From the NCBI GenBank assembly GCA_947561585.1, contig CANNZV010000258.1, positions 283,351 to 347,350 on the forward strand: a DNA stretch of 64,000 bases, read 5' to 3'. The translations under genes and the position numbers were made by a program. The notes under the pieces were generated by a model. The model made no database searches and had not been told where the DNA came from. It saw nothing but the letters and a program-made list of their open reading frames with translations. Numbering within the stretch: position 1 is the stretch's first letter; each line of letters begins with the position of its first letter. Source of the stretch: Caprella mutica. Lineage: Eukaryota; Arthropoda; Malacostraca; Amphipoda; Caprellidae. Positions 1 to 14,600 of the stretch are shown here, in pieces.

Positions 1-174
1 TCCTTGGGACGGATTCGCCACATTGAACCGACCTTCTACCAAGGTAACATTCCATGAGAATAGAAAACCACATTATCCCCATGTAATTTCTAGGCTACTT
101 TTCAGTCTGCCATCTCTTGCCCATCTAACCATCAAGTACCCATGTTGGCACAATGTGTCATGGTTGCTTGGGTA

Positions 175-2497
175 ATAATCTATCACTGCCAACCAAAATA
201 ATCTATCATTGCCTAGCATAATAATATATCATTGCCCACCATAATAATATATCATTGCCCACCATAATAATATATCATTGCCCACCATAATAATCTATCA
301 TTGCCCACCATAATAATATATCATTGCCCACCATAATAATCTACATTGCCCACCATAATAATCTACATTGCCCACCATAATAATCTACATTGCCCACCAT
401 AATAATCTATCATTGCCCACCATAATAATATATCATTGCCCACCATAATAATATATCATTGCCCACCATAATAATATATCATTGCCCACCATAATAATCT
501 ATCATTGCCCACCATAATAATATATCATTGCCCACCATAATAATATATCATTGCCCACACCATAATAATATATCATTGCCCACCATAATAATATATCATT
601 GCCCACCATAATAATCTATCATTGCCCACCATAATAATCTATCATTGCCCACCATAATAATATATCATTGCCCACCATAATAATATATCATTGCCCACCA
701 TAATAATATATCATTGCCCACACCATAATAATCTATCATTGCCCACCATAATAATATATCATTGCCCACCATAATAATATATCATTGCCCACACCATAAT
801 AATCTATCATTGCCCACCATAATAATATATCATTGCCCACCATAATAATATATCATTGCCCACACCATAATAATATATCATTGCCCACCATAATAATATA
901 TCATTGCCCACCATAATAATCTATCATTGCCCACCATAATAATCTATCATTGCCCACCATAATAATATATCATTGCCCACCATAATAATATATCATTGCC
1001 CACACCATAATAATCTATCATTGCCCACCATAATAATATATCATTGCCCACCATAATAATATATCATTGCCCACACCATAATAATCTATCATTGCCCACC
1101 ATAATAATATATCATTGCCCACCATAATAATATATCATTGCCCACCATAATAATATATCATTGCCCACCATAATAATATATCATTGCCCACACCATAATA
1201 ATCTATCATTGCCCACCATAATAATATATCATTGCCCACCATAATAATATATCATTGCCCACCATAATAATATATCATTGCCCACCATAATAATCTATCA
1301 TTGCCCACCATAATAATATATCATTGCCCACCATAATAATATATCATTGCCCACCATAATAATATATCATTGCCCACCATAATAATCTACATTGCCCACC
1401 ATAATAATCTACATTGCCCACCATAATAATCTATCATTGCCCACCATAATAATATATCATTGCCCACCATAATAATATATCATTGCCCACCATAATAATA
1501 TATCATTGCCCACCATAATAATCTATCATTGCCCACCATAATAATATATCATTGCCCACCATAATAATATATCATTGCCCACACCATAATAATATATCAT
1601 TGCCCACCATAATAATATATCATTGCCCACCATAATAATCTATCATTGCCCACCATAATAATCTATCATTGCCCACCATAATAATATATCATTGCCCACC
1701 ATAATAATATATCATTGCCCACACCATAATAATCTATCATTGCCCACCATAATAATATATCATTGCCCACCATAATAATATATCATTGCCCACACCATAA
1801 TAATCTATCATTGCCCACCATAATAATATATCATTGCCAACCATAATAATATATCATTGCCCACACCATAATAATATATCATTGCCCACCATAATAATAT
1901 ATCATTGCCCACCATAATAATCTATCATTGCCCACCATAATAATCTATCATTGCCCACCATAATAATATATCATTGCCCACCATAATAATATATCATTGC
2001 CCACCATAATAATATATCATTGCCCACACCATAATAATCTATCATTGCCCACCATAATAATATATCATTGCCCACCATAATAATATATCATTGCCCACAC
2101 CATAATAATCTATCATTGCCCACCATAATAATATATCATTGCCCACCATAATAATATATCATTGCCCACCATAATAATATATCATTGCCCACACCATAAT
2201 AATCTATCATTGCCCACCATAATAATATATCATTGCCCACCATAATAATATATCATTGCCCACCATAATAATATATCATTGCCCACCATAATAATCTATC
2301 ATTGCCCACCATAATAATATATCATTGCCCACCATAATAATATATCATTGCCCACCATAATAATATATCATTGCCCACACCATAATAATCTATCATTGCC
2401 CACCATAATAATATATCATTGCCCACCATAATAATATATCATTGCCCACACCATAATAATCTATCATTGCCCACCATAATAATCTATCATTGCCCAC
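175..2497. repeat. 23-bp minisatellite array (about 100 copies)
   Basis: A continuous tandem array with unit ATTGCCCACCATAATAATAT plus ATC (23 bp). Length variants of 21 bp (the ...CTACATTG form) and 25 bp (the CACACC form) recur in similar order, suggesting higher-order duplication of multi-unit blocks. The array ends at about 2500, directly against a candidate minus-strand exon. Short open frames inside it are repeat artefacts. Confidence 0.97.
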
Positions 2498-2581
2498 CAT
2501 ATTGGTAATACTAACCAGAGTAGTCCAGGTGTTCATTGCTCTCCCTATTTCTGCATAGACATGTTTGTTTGTGAGCAACTC
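2498..2581 (-). CDS. possible internal exon of an unidentified minus-strand gene
   Basis: On the minus strand an acceptor (CTCTTTCAG) is followed by 28 open codons beginning ELLTNKHVYAEIGRAMNTW and ending just where the minisatellite starts. The donor would be ATG|GTGGGC, which is weak; a slightly better GTTAGT donor lies 15 bases upstream in the exon. The composition looks protein-like, but I do not recognise the family. A neighbouring piece at the window edge (about 1-25, minus strand) could be another exon. The exon may belong to a gene extending off the left edge. This is weak evidence from one exon. Confidence 0.3.
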
Positions 2582-2739
2582 CTGAAAGAGAAAATAAAAG
2601 ATAGTACCATGCTTAGAAACTTAACAGCTAGTTATTAACCTGCCTTATGGTACAATTGGGAATATAGAGAGTCACACTCTTTTAGAAATTAATTACACTA
2701 AAACTGAGAAAGAGAAAATTAGCAATTTAGCAGAGGGTT

Positions 2740-2880
2740 TTAATACAGTTTAACGTCTGTTTCGGAACCAAAGGCTGCATCCCCAGTGTTGAAAGAGAAT
2801 CAAGTACATTAGATTGGAAGAAGTGGTCCGAATGAAAAATAGCTCCATGAACAAAGTCACCCTCCACAGTCGGTGATAAT
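2740..2880. repeat. fragment of a dispersed repeat (also at 46434-46580)
   Basis: The stretch around AACGTCTGTTTCGGAACCAA and the following GATTGGAAGAAGTGG and CCATGAACAAAGTCAC segments matches 46437-46560 in the same order with moderate divergence. It is an interspersed repeat of unknown class. I see no coding potential. Confidence 0.6.
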
Positions 2881-2892
2881 GGCCTATCAATT

Positions 2893-3130
2893 ATACATAA
2901 AATTTATTTACACATAAATTATTCACATGAAATTTATTAACATAAAATTTATTTAGATATGATATAGTCACATATAATTTATTTACATAAAATATTTATT
3001 TACATAAAATTTATTTACATAAAATTTATTTTATAAAATTTATTTACATAAAATTTATTTACATAAAACTTATTTACATAAAGTTGTAAATAAATTTTGG
3101 TTGTAAAATAAGTTTTATGTAAATAAATTA
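2893..3130. repeat. AT-rich 16-bp tandem repeat with an inverted arm
   Basis: Copies of ACATAAAATTTATTT alternate here. Near 3085-3125 the same sequence appears inverted (TAAATAAATTTTGG, AAGTTTTATGTAAATAAAT), so the block can fold back on itself. Confidence 0.7.
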
Positions 3131-3569
3131 TACAAATATATTTTATATTTTAAATATTAAAATCGTGACATTTTTCTTGCAACCAACCAACAGACAAAGA
3201 CACAAAATGTGAGGTATCGAGATGATAAAATATTCAATTTAACTTGAATCATATATTATTTCACTTGGGTCAACTAGAACTGTGGATCCAACCATTTTTT
3301 TTTTTTTTTTATAAGTCAATATTAGATTGATAACCTTTTTAAGTAAGAATATGTTGAAAAAGTAACATTTTATTTCTGTTTTTTCATAAAGTCTGATGTC
3401 TTTTGGGGAGATATTTGGGTGGTTCAAAATAAGAAATCATTATGTGGCAGATAGGCTACATTTATTTGTACGCTTCTTACTGATAGAATATGAAGATATG
3501 GAATAAATTGTACTATTATTTAATGTTTTTATGCTGTCCTCTCCAAAGGACGCTGGGTGTTAAACTGTA

Positions 3570-4558
3570 CAGGGTGGGTCAAAAAAACTGGAACCCAAAT
3601 TGAAATAATAAAACTACTAACGTTATGATTTTCCTAAAATAAGAATTGTGTTTGTCTACTTTTTTTACATAATTGGTGAGAAATTCAAAACTACTCATAA
3701 ATCAATATTGATGCTACAGTGAATATAGTAAACGGTGTCATATGATTGCGCACAAACATAAAGTTACGAATATTGTTTTTAATTACAGAAAAACACGATA
3801 ATCCTTTATATTTATATCATATCATTAACAACCCATTATAAAATATATATTTAATCTATATTTCTTCCTCACTATCTACCGAATCCCTCCACATGTCCTC
3901 CATTTCTTCCCGAATTATATAATACTATCTATGTTCTCATTGCTGCCATAACGATCACTGTGCGACATTTGCTAACTGATGTGTTCAACTATTGCATTAT
4001 TGCACTAATATATGCAAATGAATGGCCACCAAGATCACTGGACATGACACCAGGTGATTTTTTCTTAATTGGACATTGAAGAGTAAAGAGTTTTCAACTC
4101 CGCCTGTGAACTCAGACGACTTGAATGTGAGAATCACAAGTGAAGTGAATTTTATCTAAGAAAATTCTGCGTTAATTAAGAGTTATGGCAGCAATGAGAA
4201 GAAGGATTGAATTAGGTCAAGAAATGTAGGACATGTGTAGAAATTAAGGAAGGAATTAAGACTAAATATTTATTTAAGAATGGTTTGTTAATGATATATT
4301 GTGAAGGATTGTTGTGTTGGTATTTTTGTTAAAAAAAGAATATTTGTCTTTTTTTCTGTTTGCGCGAAGCATACTTATGACACCGCTTACTATAATTACT
4401 ATAGCATCAATATTAATTGATGAGTAGTTTTGAATTTCTCACCATTTATGTAAAAACAGTAGACGAACACAATGAAGATTTAAGAAAAATCATAACGTTA
4501 GTAGTTTTTGAGATATATCAAATCAAAGATGGGTTCCATTTTTTTTTGGCCCACCCTG
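3570..4558 (+). mobile_element. degenerate mariner/Tc1-like transposon with long TIRs
   Basis: The element starts CAGGGTGGGTCAAAAAAACT and ends with the inverse (TTTTGGCCCACCCTG). It is flanked by TA on both sides (3568-3569 and 4559-4560), the target duplication typical of the Tc1/mariner superfamily. Inverted similarity continues inward for roughly 200 bp, including GTTATGATTTTCCTAA against its complement near 4480. Between the arms, about 4022-4158, a conceptual translation gives WPPRSPDMTPGDFFLI followed by KSKEFSTPPVNSDDL, the C-terminal catalytic region of mariner-type transposases (SPDLxPxDFFL). The rest of the transposase is missing or frameshifted, so the copy is dead. Confidence 0.85.
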
Positions 4559-5607
4559 TATATATGAATCAAACGCAATTTCCCGGTTAATACACCGGGG
4601 ACAGTAAGTGACTCAGCATGTGACTCAAATGAGAGTTTTTCATAAATGCTTATTTTTTTCCAAAGGTAATGAATCTGAAGTTCTTACCAAAAATTAATCA
4701 ATAAAATAATCAATAAATATAATATTTTCTATTCTCAGAAAAAAAATTATGGAGGAATATGGAATAAAATTATGTTTTATATTTTTTCAATTTGCCTCTA
4801 GATTTTGATCTGTCATATATTTTGTACAAAATTATTTAATTTAAGAGACAATAACTTTTACGTGTTTAATATATTATAATTTACTAATAAATAAATAATT
4901 GTTATTCCACAATCACAATTGAGAAATTATTGGAACAAAAAAATGACGTATAACATAGGGAGAGAGTCCTCTAGTACGCTTAATTAATAGTAATATCGCA
5001 ATGTAACCTAACAGACAAAATAATATTACATGTATATACTATATTGTATATATTTATTTGAAACATCACCACAGGTCTTTCATTTATCTCAGCTCAGAAG
5101 ATGATATTTTGATTACAAAAACGTTTGGGCAGAAAATGTGTACTTTATTCCTGCCTTTCATTCACAATGTGGTGTGAATAATACAGAAACCGGAAAATTA
5201 CTAAAACTACTCATTCGAAGAGTACCAACTAGCTGTCATTGCAGGCATCCATGCATATCATAAAATGATTTTTAATTTATAAATTTTATCGCTTCCATAA
5301 ATAACACGCTCTTATATATTTGATGCAGTTTAATTTGTAGGCTCCTTTGAATAAATAAAAAATCAATATATTTTTTTGAATATCTGATAGGTAATTCATA
5401 GTATTCAATAAGTTCTTTTTTAAATGCCATAAGCTTTTTTAAAACGAATCCATTTTATTTAATTTTTGTTCAGTAGGAATACAATAGCTTTTGTTTCAAA
5501 AAGCAATTTTATTGAAAACATCGTAATTTCTTTTATATTATATATAGAATTAGTATTTACCTCACTTTAATTACCAATTTACTATAGTATTATTTTCTCA
5601 CCAACAG
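4559..5607. other. AT-rich spacer upstream of the first visible cadherin exon
   Basis: I see no supported gene here. The missing 5' exon(s) of the cadherin gene, including a signal peptide, may lie here or further left, but no exon with a clear phase-1 donor could be defended. The acceptor of the first visible exon is at 5606-5607. Confidence 0.5.
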
Positions 5608-8600
5608 GATGCATAGATTATTTCACGGGATCCTTTGAAAATTATGGCAGCACCTTGATATCTAAATCTGAAACTTCCGAATCGACTGCAGTTGGAAATG
5701 TCATAGTAACTCTCGGCTACAATCCTGAGTTCTTAGACGAACCTGAAGAAATCGATAACTCTGCAACAGCAGATGGATTCAAGTACCTGGATGGAGTGGA
5801 TGACGGCAGTAACATTGTTGTGTCTGTTAAACAAAACATGATAGGACTTCCAGATTTTCCAGAGAGTGTTGTAAGTTATGAAACAGTTAGAGCATTTTTT
5901 TACGGAATGCAGTCAATGTCAATTTATATTATTTATACTGACAAAAACTGTGGATTGTCTCAGAGGAGATGTACAAACTTTCTTAGTAATGAAGGACAAT
6001 TTCTCTGTGTATGGATGTCACATATCACACATATCGGACATTAAGAACGAAAATTTGTTACTCTGTCAACTTATATTAAATATTTATTGCAAACGGAGAA
6101 AATTACTTATCTAAAATAAAGCACAACGCATTTTTATTTCTATGTTGTATAAGATTTGTAGATATGGTGTGCAGCACGAATTAAATATAGTGAATTATTT
6201 AACATAGTTATGAATTATGATATTATTACACTGACTGAAATATTTTGTATTGTTAATTCATCACAGGTAAGCTTGCAGATACAGTACGACTTCCCAGTGA
6301 TGGCTAATGACTCGGTAAGTATGAGGTAAAGTTATAATTTGAAAGTAGCAATTGCTAGTGGTGCAAATTAACATTTATTGAAAACAAACCTGCAGTTGAA
6401 TGTATAAAACATAGTACATATTTAAATGAGTTTGATGGTTTCTTATATTTCACAGTACTAGTTTAAAAATTAAAGCGCATGTGACTTTGATAAATTATAC
6501 TCTAAAATTTTCAAAAACTAACTCGGAGAACTAGCTCGTGATAGGTTAATCAGATATTCAAACGGATAGATCGATTAAGGATTCATGTTAAATCCCAGTG
6601 TCTGAGTACTGTGAGTGTCCAAGTATTGCCATCCTATGTTCCATTGTGTTTTGTTTTAAATAATTTAAATAATAAAATTCTTTCATCTATGAAATTGAGA
6701 AATGACATCTTTGAAGAATTGAATTGATTTCCAGATTTGCACACTTCAAATAAGAGTTGACTTGCAAGATGAAAACACTCAAACTCCAACTACAGACAAA
6801 GATAGTTACAGTTGCCCAGTTCGAGAAGACTATCCTGAAATGCTCACAATTCCCAATTTCCAGGTAACAACATATTTTACATCAAAAATATCTAGTAATA
6901 ATAATTAAGCTTACACTTAAAATTTTGTAATCATAGCAAAGAATGAATATTTTCAATACATTGCACAGTTGAAATAATTATTCAGAGACAGTGAGTAATT
7001 TGTTAATGAAAAATATGTGCATACATATAGTTTTGTGAAAATTTCAAGTCGGATGAAATTGAATGTACAATTCAATTCATTCGTCAATTCAATTGCATTA
7101 ATCAATTGAATGAACAATTCAATGAACACATGGCAATTAAATATTCTTTCATCAAGATACTGGAATTTATATTCATGAAATACATCCGATATAATGAGCA
7201 TCAAAACAAACAGGGCATATATGACAACAGTGAATACAAAATATTTAAGGACATTTTTAAGGTTATGATTAACCCTATTTTCCGATTAAGAGGTCCTCCT
7301 TTATTTTTTCTTCAGATACTGGCTAGTGACTTGGACTACTCGGTTCCAAACAACCAATTGACAGTAACTTTCCAAGAGAGTGACTGTCCTTTGGAGAGTG
7401 ACGAGCAAACTTACACTCCAGTACAAGGAGGGAATGTCTCAGTCACTTTCCACCTAAAGAACAAAGTGGATTACGACTCCATGGGCTCTACGCATGACAT
7501 AACTTGCTCCGGAGCTGCCACTGTGAGTCCCATGATTCTTAAACAGCGCTAAATGATATTCTAAAACTAGTAATAAAATAATGTTCGTGTTATTATTTCT
7601 TCTCAATTCGAAGGATGGCGGAAGCACTCAATTGAAGAAGGAATTCTCTCTGATTTTGACAGTTGAGCCCTTTTCGGATGAGTCTCCTCGATTTGAATAT
7701 CCTTTGTACTCTACTGAGCTTGACAATCTGGAAGTAAGTTCTACTCTTTCACCATCTCAATGTATCTTCTGAACACTTTATTAAATATAAGAGCCTTTAG
7801 AAGTAAATATTTCCACAAACAGGCAACAGGCTTACCTTTGCCAATTTCACCTGCTGATATTAAAGCAACTGATGGTGATAATGACGTCATAGAATACAGC
7901 ATGGAAGCTTATGAAGGTAATTATATGATTTCCTGCGACTTAATAAACTGGATATCCAAAGCAATTCTCTTGTTCTGACCTCCATATATTATAGAATATA
8001 TTATATTCTGAATCTTTTTGTACAATATTCAGATAGCGCTCCCTGGAATGATTTCTTCACGATTGATTCTTCTACCGCTGAGGTGACCCAAGTGAAAGAC
8101 TTACCTTCAGACATGGCGGAGCTAGGAAATATAATTTACATAGTTAAAGTGAGGGATAAACAATAGCGATAAAATTATTGATAAATATTGAACAATTTTA
8201 TGATCAGAAAATTCGTCCACGGAAATTTCGCCACGGAAAATTTGTCCATGAAAGTTCATCCTTTCCACGCAAAATAATTAATTTAAAGCAAAAATGTTTT
8301 GTTTTGATATAAAGTATTTTAATATATGTCAGCGGATTGTAATTAGTAGATAAACTTTTATATCCGTTTGTTTGTTGTACTGCACAATTCATGATTGTGA
8401 TTAAGCTTGATATATAACCCTAATTTAAAGGGGTAGTAAACCCTTGGACAAACTTTTTCTCTAATGTTGATAAATCGGTACAGGGATATTAGTAACGGAA
8501 TAAAATACAGTTATTTCATTTTCTATACTCCTATTTAAAAAAATTAATTCATTTATTTCACAAATGCAGTGCCATCTACTAATGTAATCTGGAACTAAAA

Positions 8601-11600
8601 ATCAGCTAATACGTACATACGACAAATACGTACACACGCACGTAGCACCATACAATCCGTACATGTATAATTTTTCATTCGTTCTGCCCCTTTAATTTAC
8701 TGCCACTTAAATTTGATTTAAGATAACATGTTCGATGCCTAAACGTACTTACCACCTGAAGATGTTGTTGGCGCTTACAAAGATTTATGCGAGAAGACTA
8801 TCTACCAATTGGGTTTATTAACTGCTTTGAAGCTACTTACATTGAAACAAAACTGGGAAGACAAACCAACGAGAAAAAATAGTTATATCTGGGTGAATTT
8901 TGGAATGTTCAATACAGAGTACTACTGGATCTTTTGCTACCTGTCAATGTTCTGGAATATTTTCACTCCGCAATGAAAACATCAATTGTGCGCAAACATC
9001 TTGATATCTGGAAACCAATCACAGCATTGATGAAGGAAGAAGAATTAACCAAAACTAATATAATTCGAAAAAATAGGTGACACACATCGTAAAAGGACAA
9101 ATTATCGAGATATTGGCTATAAGAAAAACTAGTATTGCAATTGACTCCGAATGAATGATACAGCTAATGTTCAAACAAATATTGCCCATGTTTTTCATTA
9201 CTGAAAAATTCCACCTATTAGATTTGAATATTTCATAAGTTATTTTTGTTTCACTTTATTTTAAATTTTCAATCATAAATAACATATATTAGCTACATTT
9301 TTTCATGAACTGCTGCTTTTTCTTCATTTTGTAATACTTTGACCTTCCACTAGAAATATTTGAAATAAGAATTTAGTGGAAGCAAACATATTATCTATAA
9401 GATATGGCTTGGTATTAGCAATTCATATATTACAACTTTATTAGAAACACGATGAAAATACTTCTAAAGGCTATATTCAGAATGTGTTGAAAATGGCTGC
9501 AAGAATCCTCTAAGCAAAGTTTTGCGCTTATCAAAACGTTTTTCTTCACCTCTCAATTGTTGTCGGGTCATAATTTGCAGACTAAAATCCATGTGATACT
9601 GTCGAATGTAACGATAGTGATTTTTCTAATGATTTTTGTTGTGTTTATGGACAGTAAATTTTCCATTGTCCATGCATTCATCAATGACGATGGCCGTACG
9701 TTGTGTATCGATTGGTGGTTCATGCTGCCTGACTTTGCTCAAAGACAAAGTATGGCCAACCTTTCGACCCACTGCAACACGAAGTAGACTCTTGTGGATG
9801 CAAGATGGAGCTCCACTCCATTGCACAGGGATGACTAAGCAGATCTTAACAGAAGAATTTCAATGACGAGTTATTAACAGAGATCTTCTGGCCAGCACTC
9901 TGTCCAGAACTAAATCCTCCTGATTTCCATTTTTGGGCTACAGCACTAAAATTGTGTATTCGGAATAACGTTAATCCATTCAAGATCTGATAGAACGTGT
10001 GATGCTGTTTTCTGCAAATAAGAACGCCGCAGAGATTGAGATGAGTCTCAAATATGTTTGCAATTCATAAATTCTTATTACCGAACCATATTTTCTAGAA
10101 AATATATTTGCTTCCTCAAAATTCTACTTCAAATATTCTTAGTAGGCGATCAAAGTATTGCAAAAAGAAAAGGAGGCTATTTTCATCTAACCAGATTAAA
10201 GTGACTGCAATTACCTCTTACACATATTTTTAACACTCAATGATGTATTTCTTTGTATTTTCAATTTAAACAAAATTAGCGACGTGGACAAATTTTCTGT
10301 AAACGAATCTTCCGTCGATAAATTTTCCAATGGTGAATTTTTCTTGCAACGAAAAATTTGATTTACTTTCTTATATGATATATTTATAAACATTTCCAAA
10401 CTCCAGGCAAGTGATGGAACATCATCAGCTGATTCGAGCTCAGATACAACGGTACTGCAGATTATCTTACCAGAAATAGAAATCACAACAACAACACAGA
10501 CTACTACAACTGAAGGTATAGACACCACCATCCAATGTGAAACATGTGAACCTTGTCCTACCACCACTGCTTCCTTTATCACTAGCACATTAGAAACTTG
10601 CCCCCCTTGCGAAACGACGATAGCATCAGTCACTGAATCTTGTCCTCCGTGCTATACCACATCCCCTTCCATATTCACAACTACACAAGAAACCTGTCCA
10701 CCATGCACTACAGACTCTACAACATGTCCAGAATGCTCAACTGAATCCACAAGTTGTGCACCATGCTCAACTGAATCAGCAACATGTCCAGCATGTCCAA
10801 CTGAATCCATAACATGTCCAACCTACACTACAGAAGGCTCTGAATGTCCCACATGTACAACAGAATTCACATGTCCACCATGCTCTACTGAATCCATAAC
10901 ATGTCCAACCTACACAACAGATAACTCTGATTGTCCAACATGTACAACAGACTTCACATGTCCACCATGCTCTACAGAATCCATAACATGTCCAACTTTA
11001 GATTTATCCACCATCACCAATGACAAAACAGACTCGGCATCAGACAATCCGACATATCCTTCATGCCCCACATGTGAGCCATGTACAACATTTTCACCAC
11101 CATCTTCTGATAGCCCATTAACTGAAGAAAGTCCTTCAAGTTCATCTTCAATCCCTGACAATCCAACTCATTCAACTGAGATGACAAACTGTCCTACCTG
11201 TGCTCCTTGCGAATGCACCACCATTAGTTCAGGTATTCAAGAAATATGAATGCAAGTTAATTTATTGTGTGTAATGGTAATTTTATGATTCAGCTCATAA
11301 TCCACAACGTCAACGAGTGGATGTTATTAATAACTATATGATATTTTATCATTTTTTAAAGTTTATAGTATCATAATATGAATGATTTTATTTGATTTGA
11401 AGACTGCTATTTATTGATTGATAATGAAGTTATTAAAGAAGAAAATCACCACTTTCTTGTTAACAACTTACAGACGGCATGTGATAGAGGACTGTACGTT
11501 ATCGCATCGCTCTTGTACACCTGAAATTAGATCAACACTTACACGCAAGTTCAACACAGCTGAATGCCTACTCCTCATGTTTGTCATATCATTTTGTTGC

Positions 11601-14600
11601 ATCTTGTTCTCAAGTATCATAATTCACATCTACATAAGATAAACTATAAGATACCGATCAAGCCATACACATACACAATTACACACAGTTACCGAAATTC
11701 TTGTATAATATATATGTATATCAAATAATATCGTCTAGTTACATTAGGGTTTCAATTGAGCTAAACTCTTATATGTTTTATAATGTTACTTCTAAAATTT
11801 AAACCACTGCTTATGATATAAATGAAAATATAAGAAATGTCCATTAACTGTTAAAATTTGATATTCAATTAATATATTTATTTTCGAATATTAAATATGA
11901 TTTCACAGAACCCATTTAGATCTCTAATCAATTAGTATGACTGAAAATAGTAATTGATCCCCTCTTCAGCATCTAATCCAACATCAGCAACCGATGTCAC
12001 ACCACCGATTGAACCTTCGTCAGCCACTGATCAAACAACAGTTACTAATCCAACATCAGGAATGGGTTCAACACAAGCTACTTATTCTTCATCGGCCACT
12101 GATCCAATTTCAACTACCGGTATAACAAATTTTACTACAAGTCTTTATACAACACCAGCAACCGATCCTTCATTAACTATTGAACCAACACCAGTTTCTG
12201 ATTCAACACAAGATATTAATTCAACTCCAGGTATTGAATCAATATCAGTTATTGATTCGACACCAGATGTTAAGTCAACAGCATTAACGTTCCCTTATCA
12301 TTCATTGATTCAACATCAGATATTGATTCAACATCAGATATTGATTCAACATCAGAAATTGATTCAACATCAGGTATTGATTCAACATCAGATATTGATT
12401 CAACATCAGATATTGATTCAACATCAGATATTGATTCAACATCAGATATTGATTCAACATCAGATATTGATTCAACATCAGATTTTGATTCAACATCAGA
12501 TATTGATTCAACATCAGATTTTGATTCAACATCAGATATTAATTCAACATCAGATTTTGATTCAACATCAGATATTGATTCAACATCAGATTTTGATTCA
12601 ACATCAGATATTGATTCAACAACTTATTTATTAGTTACTTCACCTAGTTACTGATTATTTTCAATCCATTGATATAACACAACATTCTGGAATGAAGAAC
12701 AATACTCGATATGAAATTACTTGTATAAGATTTTAAATACTTCTATTGATCTCACGGATACCCTACTAATGTTTAGTCAATAAAGTAGATCATCGTGAGA
12801 ATCTTGTTCTAACAAAAAAATTTAACATTTTTTATAAATTCTATTAACTCTAGTGCAAGTAACTAACTATCTTCTATTCAGACATTGGAAGCTCGGAATC
12901 AACCACCACTAGTCCTACTAGTGAAGTAACAACACACACTGACTCTGGACCCACCTCTGCAGATCCAACAGCATCGACTACACCAAGTGCCTCTCCCAAA
13001 TTCATGTTTGAGCGTTCAGCCTACCACTTCGAGGTGACCGTTAATACATTGGTTGTTGACACTCTAGAAGTGATAGCCGAAGAGGGAGATTATGAACCTG
13101 AGAACGTGTTGTATAGATGGGGTGAGAATCATGATGCAAGAATGATGAAAAAAATATGAAATTTCCATCAGTTCATACTGGATAGATTTTTATTAATTTT
13201 TGTTAATAATTGATTAAAAACTTATTTTTAGAAACAATTACTGAGAAAAATAAGTTCATATTGTTGGACCAGAGCTCTGGACAAATCACACTGGATACGG
13301 ACAATGCAGTCGATGGTTTCTTTGAATTAGTTGCTTTAGCTACTGTGGATAAGCAAGAAATATCTACCAAGGTAAATCAAGTATAAATAACTCTTCATTA
13401 TGATGTACTATAAAGATAACCATATAAATTTCAACAACATTTCTAAATGTAGTAATTTATATTTAGGTCAATATATTGGTCAAAGAAGTTTTAAATTGTG
13501 GAGATTTGACTCTCTCTTTTGGAGTACTGGATCATGATATCAGAGAAGACGCAGAAGTTGGCGAGACATTAGTTAAGATAACAGATGACGAAGGTATAGC
13601 CAAAGACTTCTGCATTCAAGGAACTAAACCTGATAACTACAAAGGTATTAGTCAAATTGAATTATAGATTATTGATTTGAGCAATTTATAGTCTGAATAT
13701 ATAATAAATATTTGCTTTATATTTGCACTTTAGGTCCGTATTATACTATTTAACAGTTGAATAAAAAAATCATAATATGATTGAAATATTTCTGTCATAC
13801 AATTTTTTACCAGATTACTTCTCAATCGACGCCAATGGACTTCTGACGCTGGAAAAGAAAATAGACGCAGATGCGATGCAAGGAGATAGCATCAGAATAA
13901 GAGTTCACGCCTCAGAGACTGAAATAAAGGAAGGAGAATGTCCAGCGTACACAGACGGAAACCTACAAAGGTGATGAAGCTGTTTAAGATAGCATAGAAA
14001 TGCAGAAAAAATTCACCAGAATATAAACATGTCAACCAAATTGTTAATAGTACTGTGATAGTATTGCGACATTATGACATCATCTCATATTAATAATAAA
14101 CACTCAGATAAGTTTTGAATTAGTCTAATAGAAAATATGAAATACCTAATGTTATGCATAAACAAAAGGACCAGTTTTAACATTAAAAACTATAAAGTAG
14201 CAAAAAGAAATAAAATTAAGATTAATAATTTAGATATATTCTATTTTATTTGGCTCACTAAACTTGCTACTTTAGTTTTATAACATTATTAAATAACTTC
14301 CTTCATACAACTTAATGAATGACTTAATCGCCTACGCAAAGTAAAAGATCCTAACTTGTTTTCTAATTTGACCTCTGTTATCAAGTAAGTTGCACTTTAT
14401 TCTTTTTAAATTATAATGTGTGTTTACTATACTAACTTTTGATAAATTTGAGAAGGTGAAACATTGTTTAGTAAACTAAATTTACTTTTTAATACAGAAA
14501 TCAAGGCTATGTAATCATTAACGTTGAAGATATTAACGACGAAGCTCCAGTAATAGTGAAGCCATCAGAAAGCTCCTCAAGGTTTGGCTACCCAATTGAC

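Noticed and set aside
175..2497. Possible CRISPR-like array
   Set aside because: Units are contiguous with no unique spacers, and the surrounding genome is eukaryotic.
5137..5178. Possible signal-peptide exon of the cadherin gene (MCTLFLPFIHNVV)
   Set aside because: It is short, ends in a stop soon after, and its donor and phase do not fit the first visible exon convincingly.
11418..11642. Small membrane-protein-like frame in a cadherin intron
   Set aside because: It has no splice context or homology and is AT-biased chance sequence between two coding exons.
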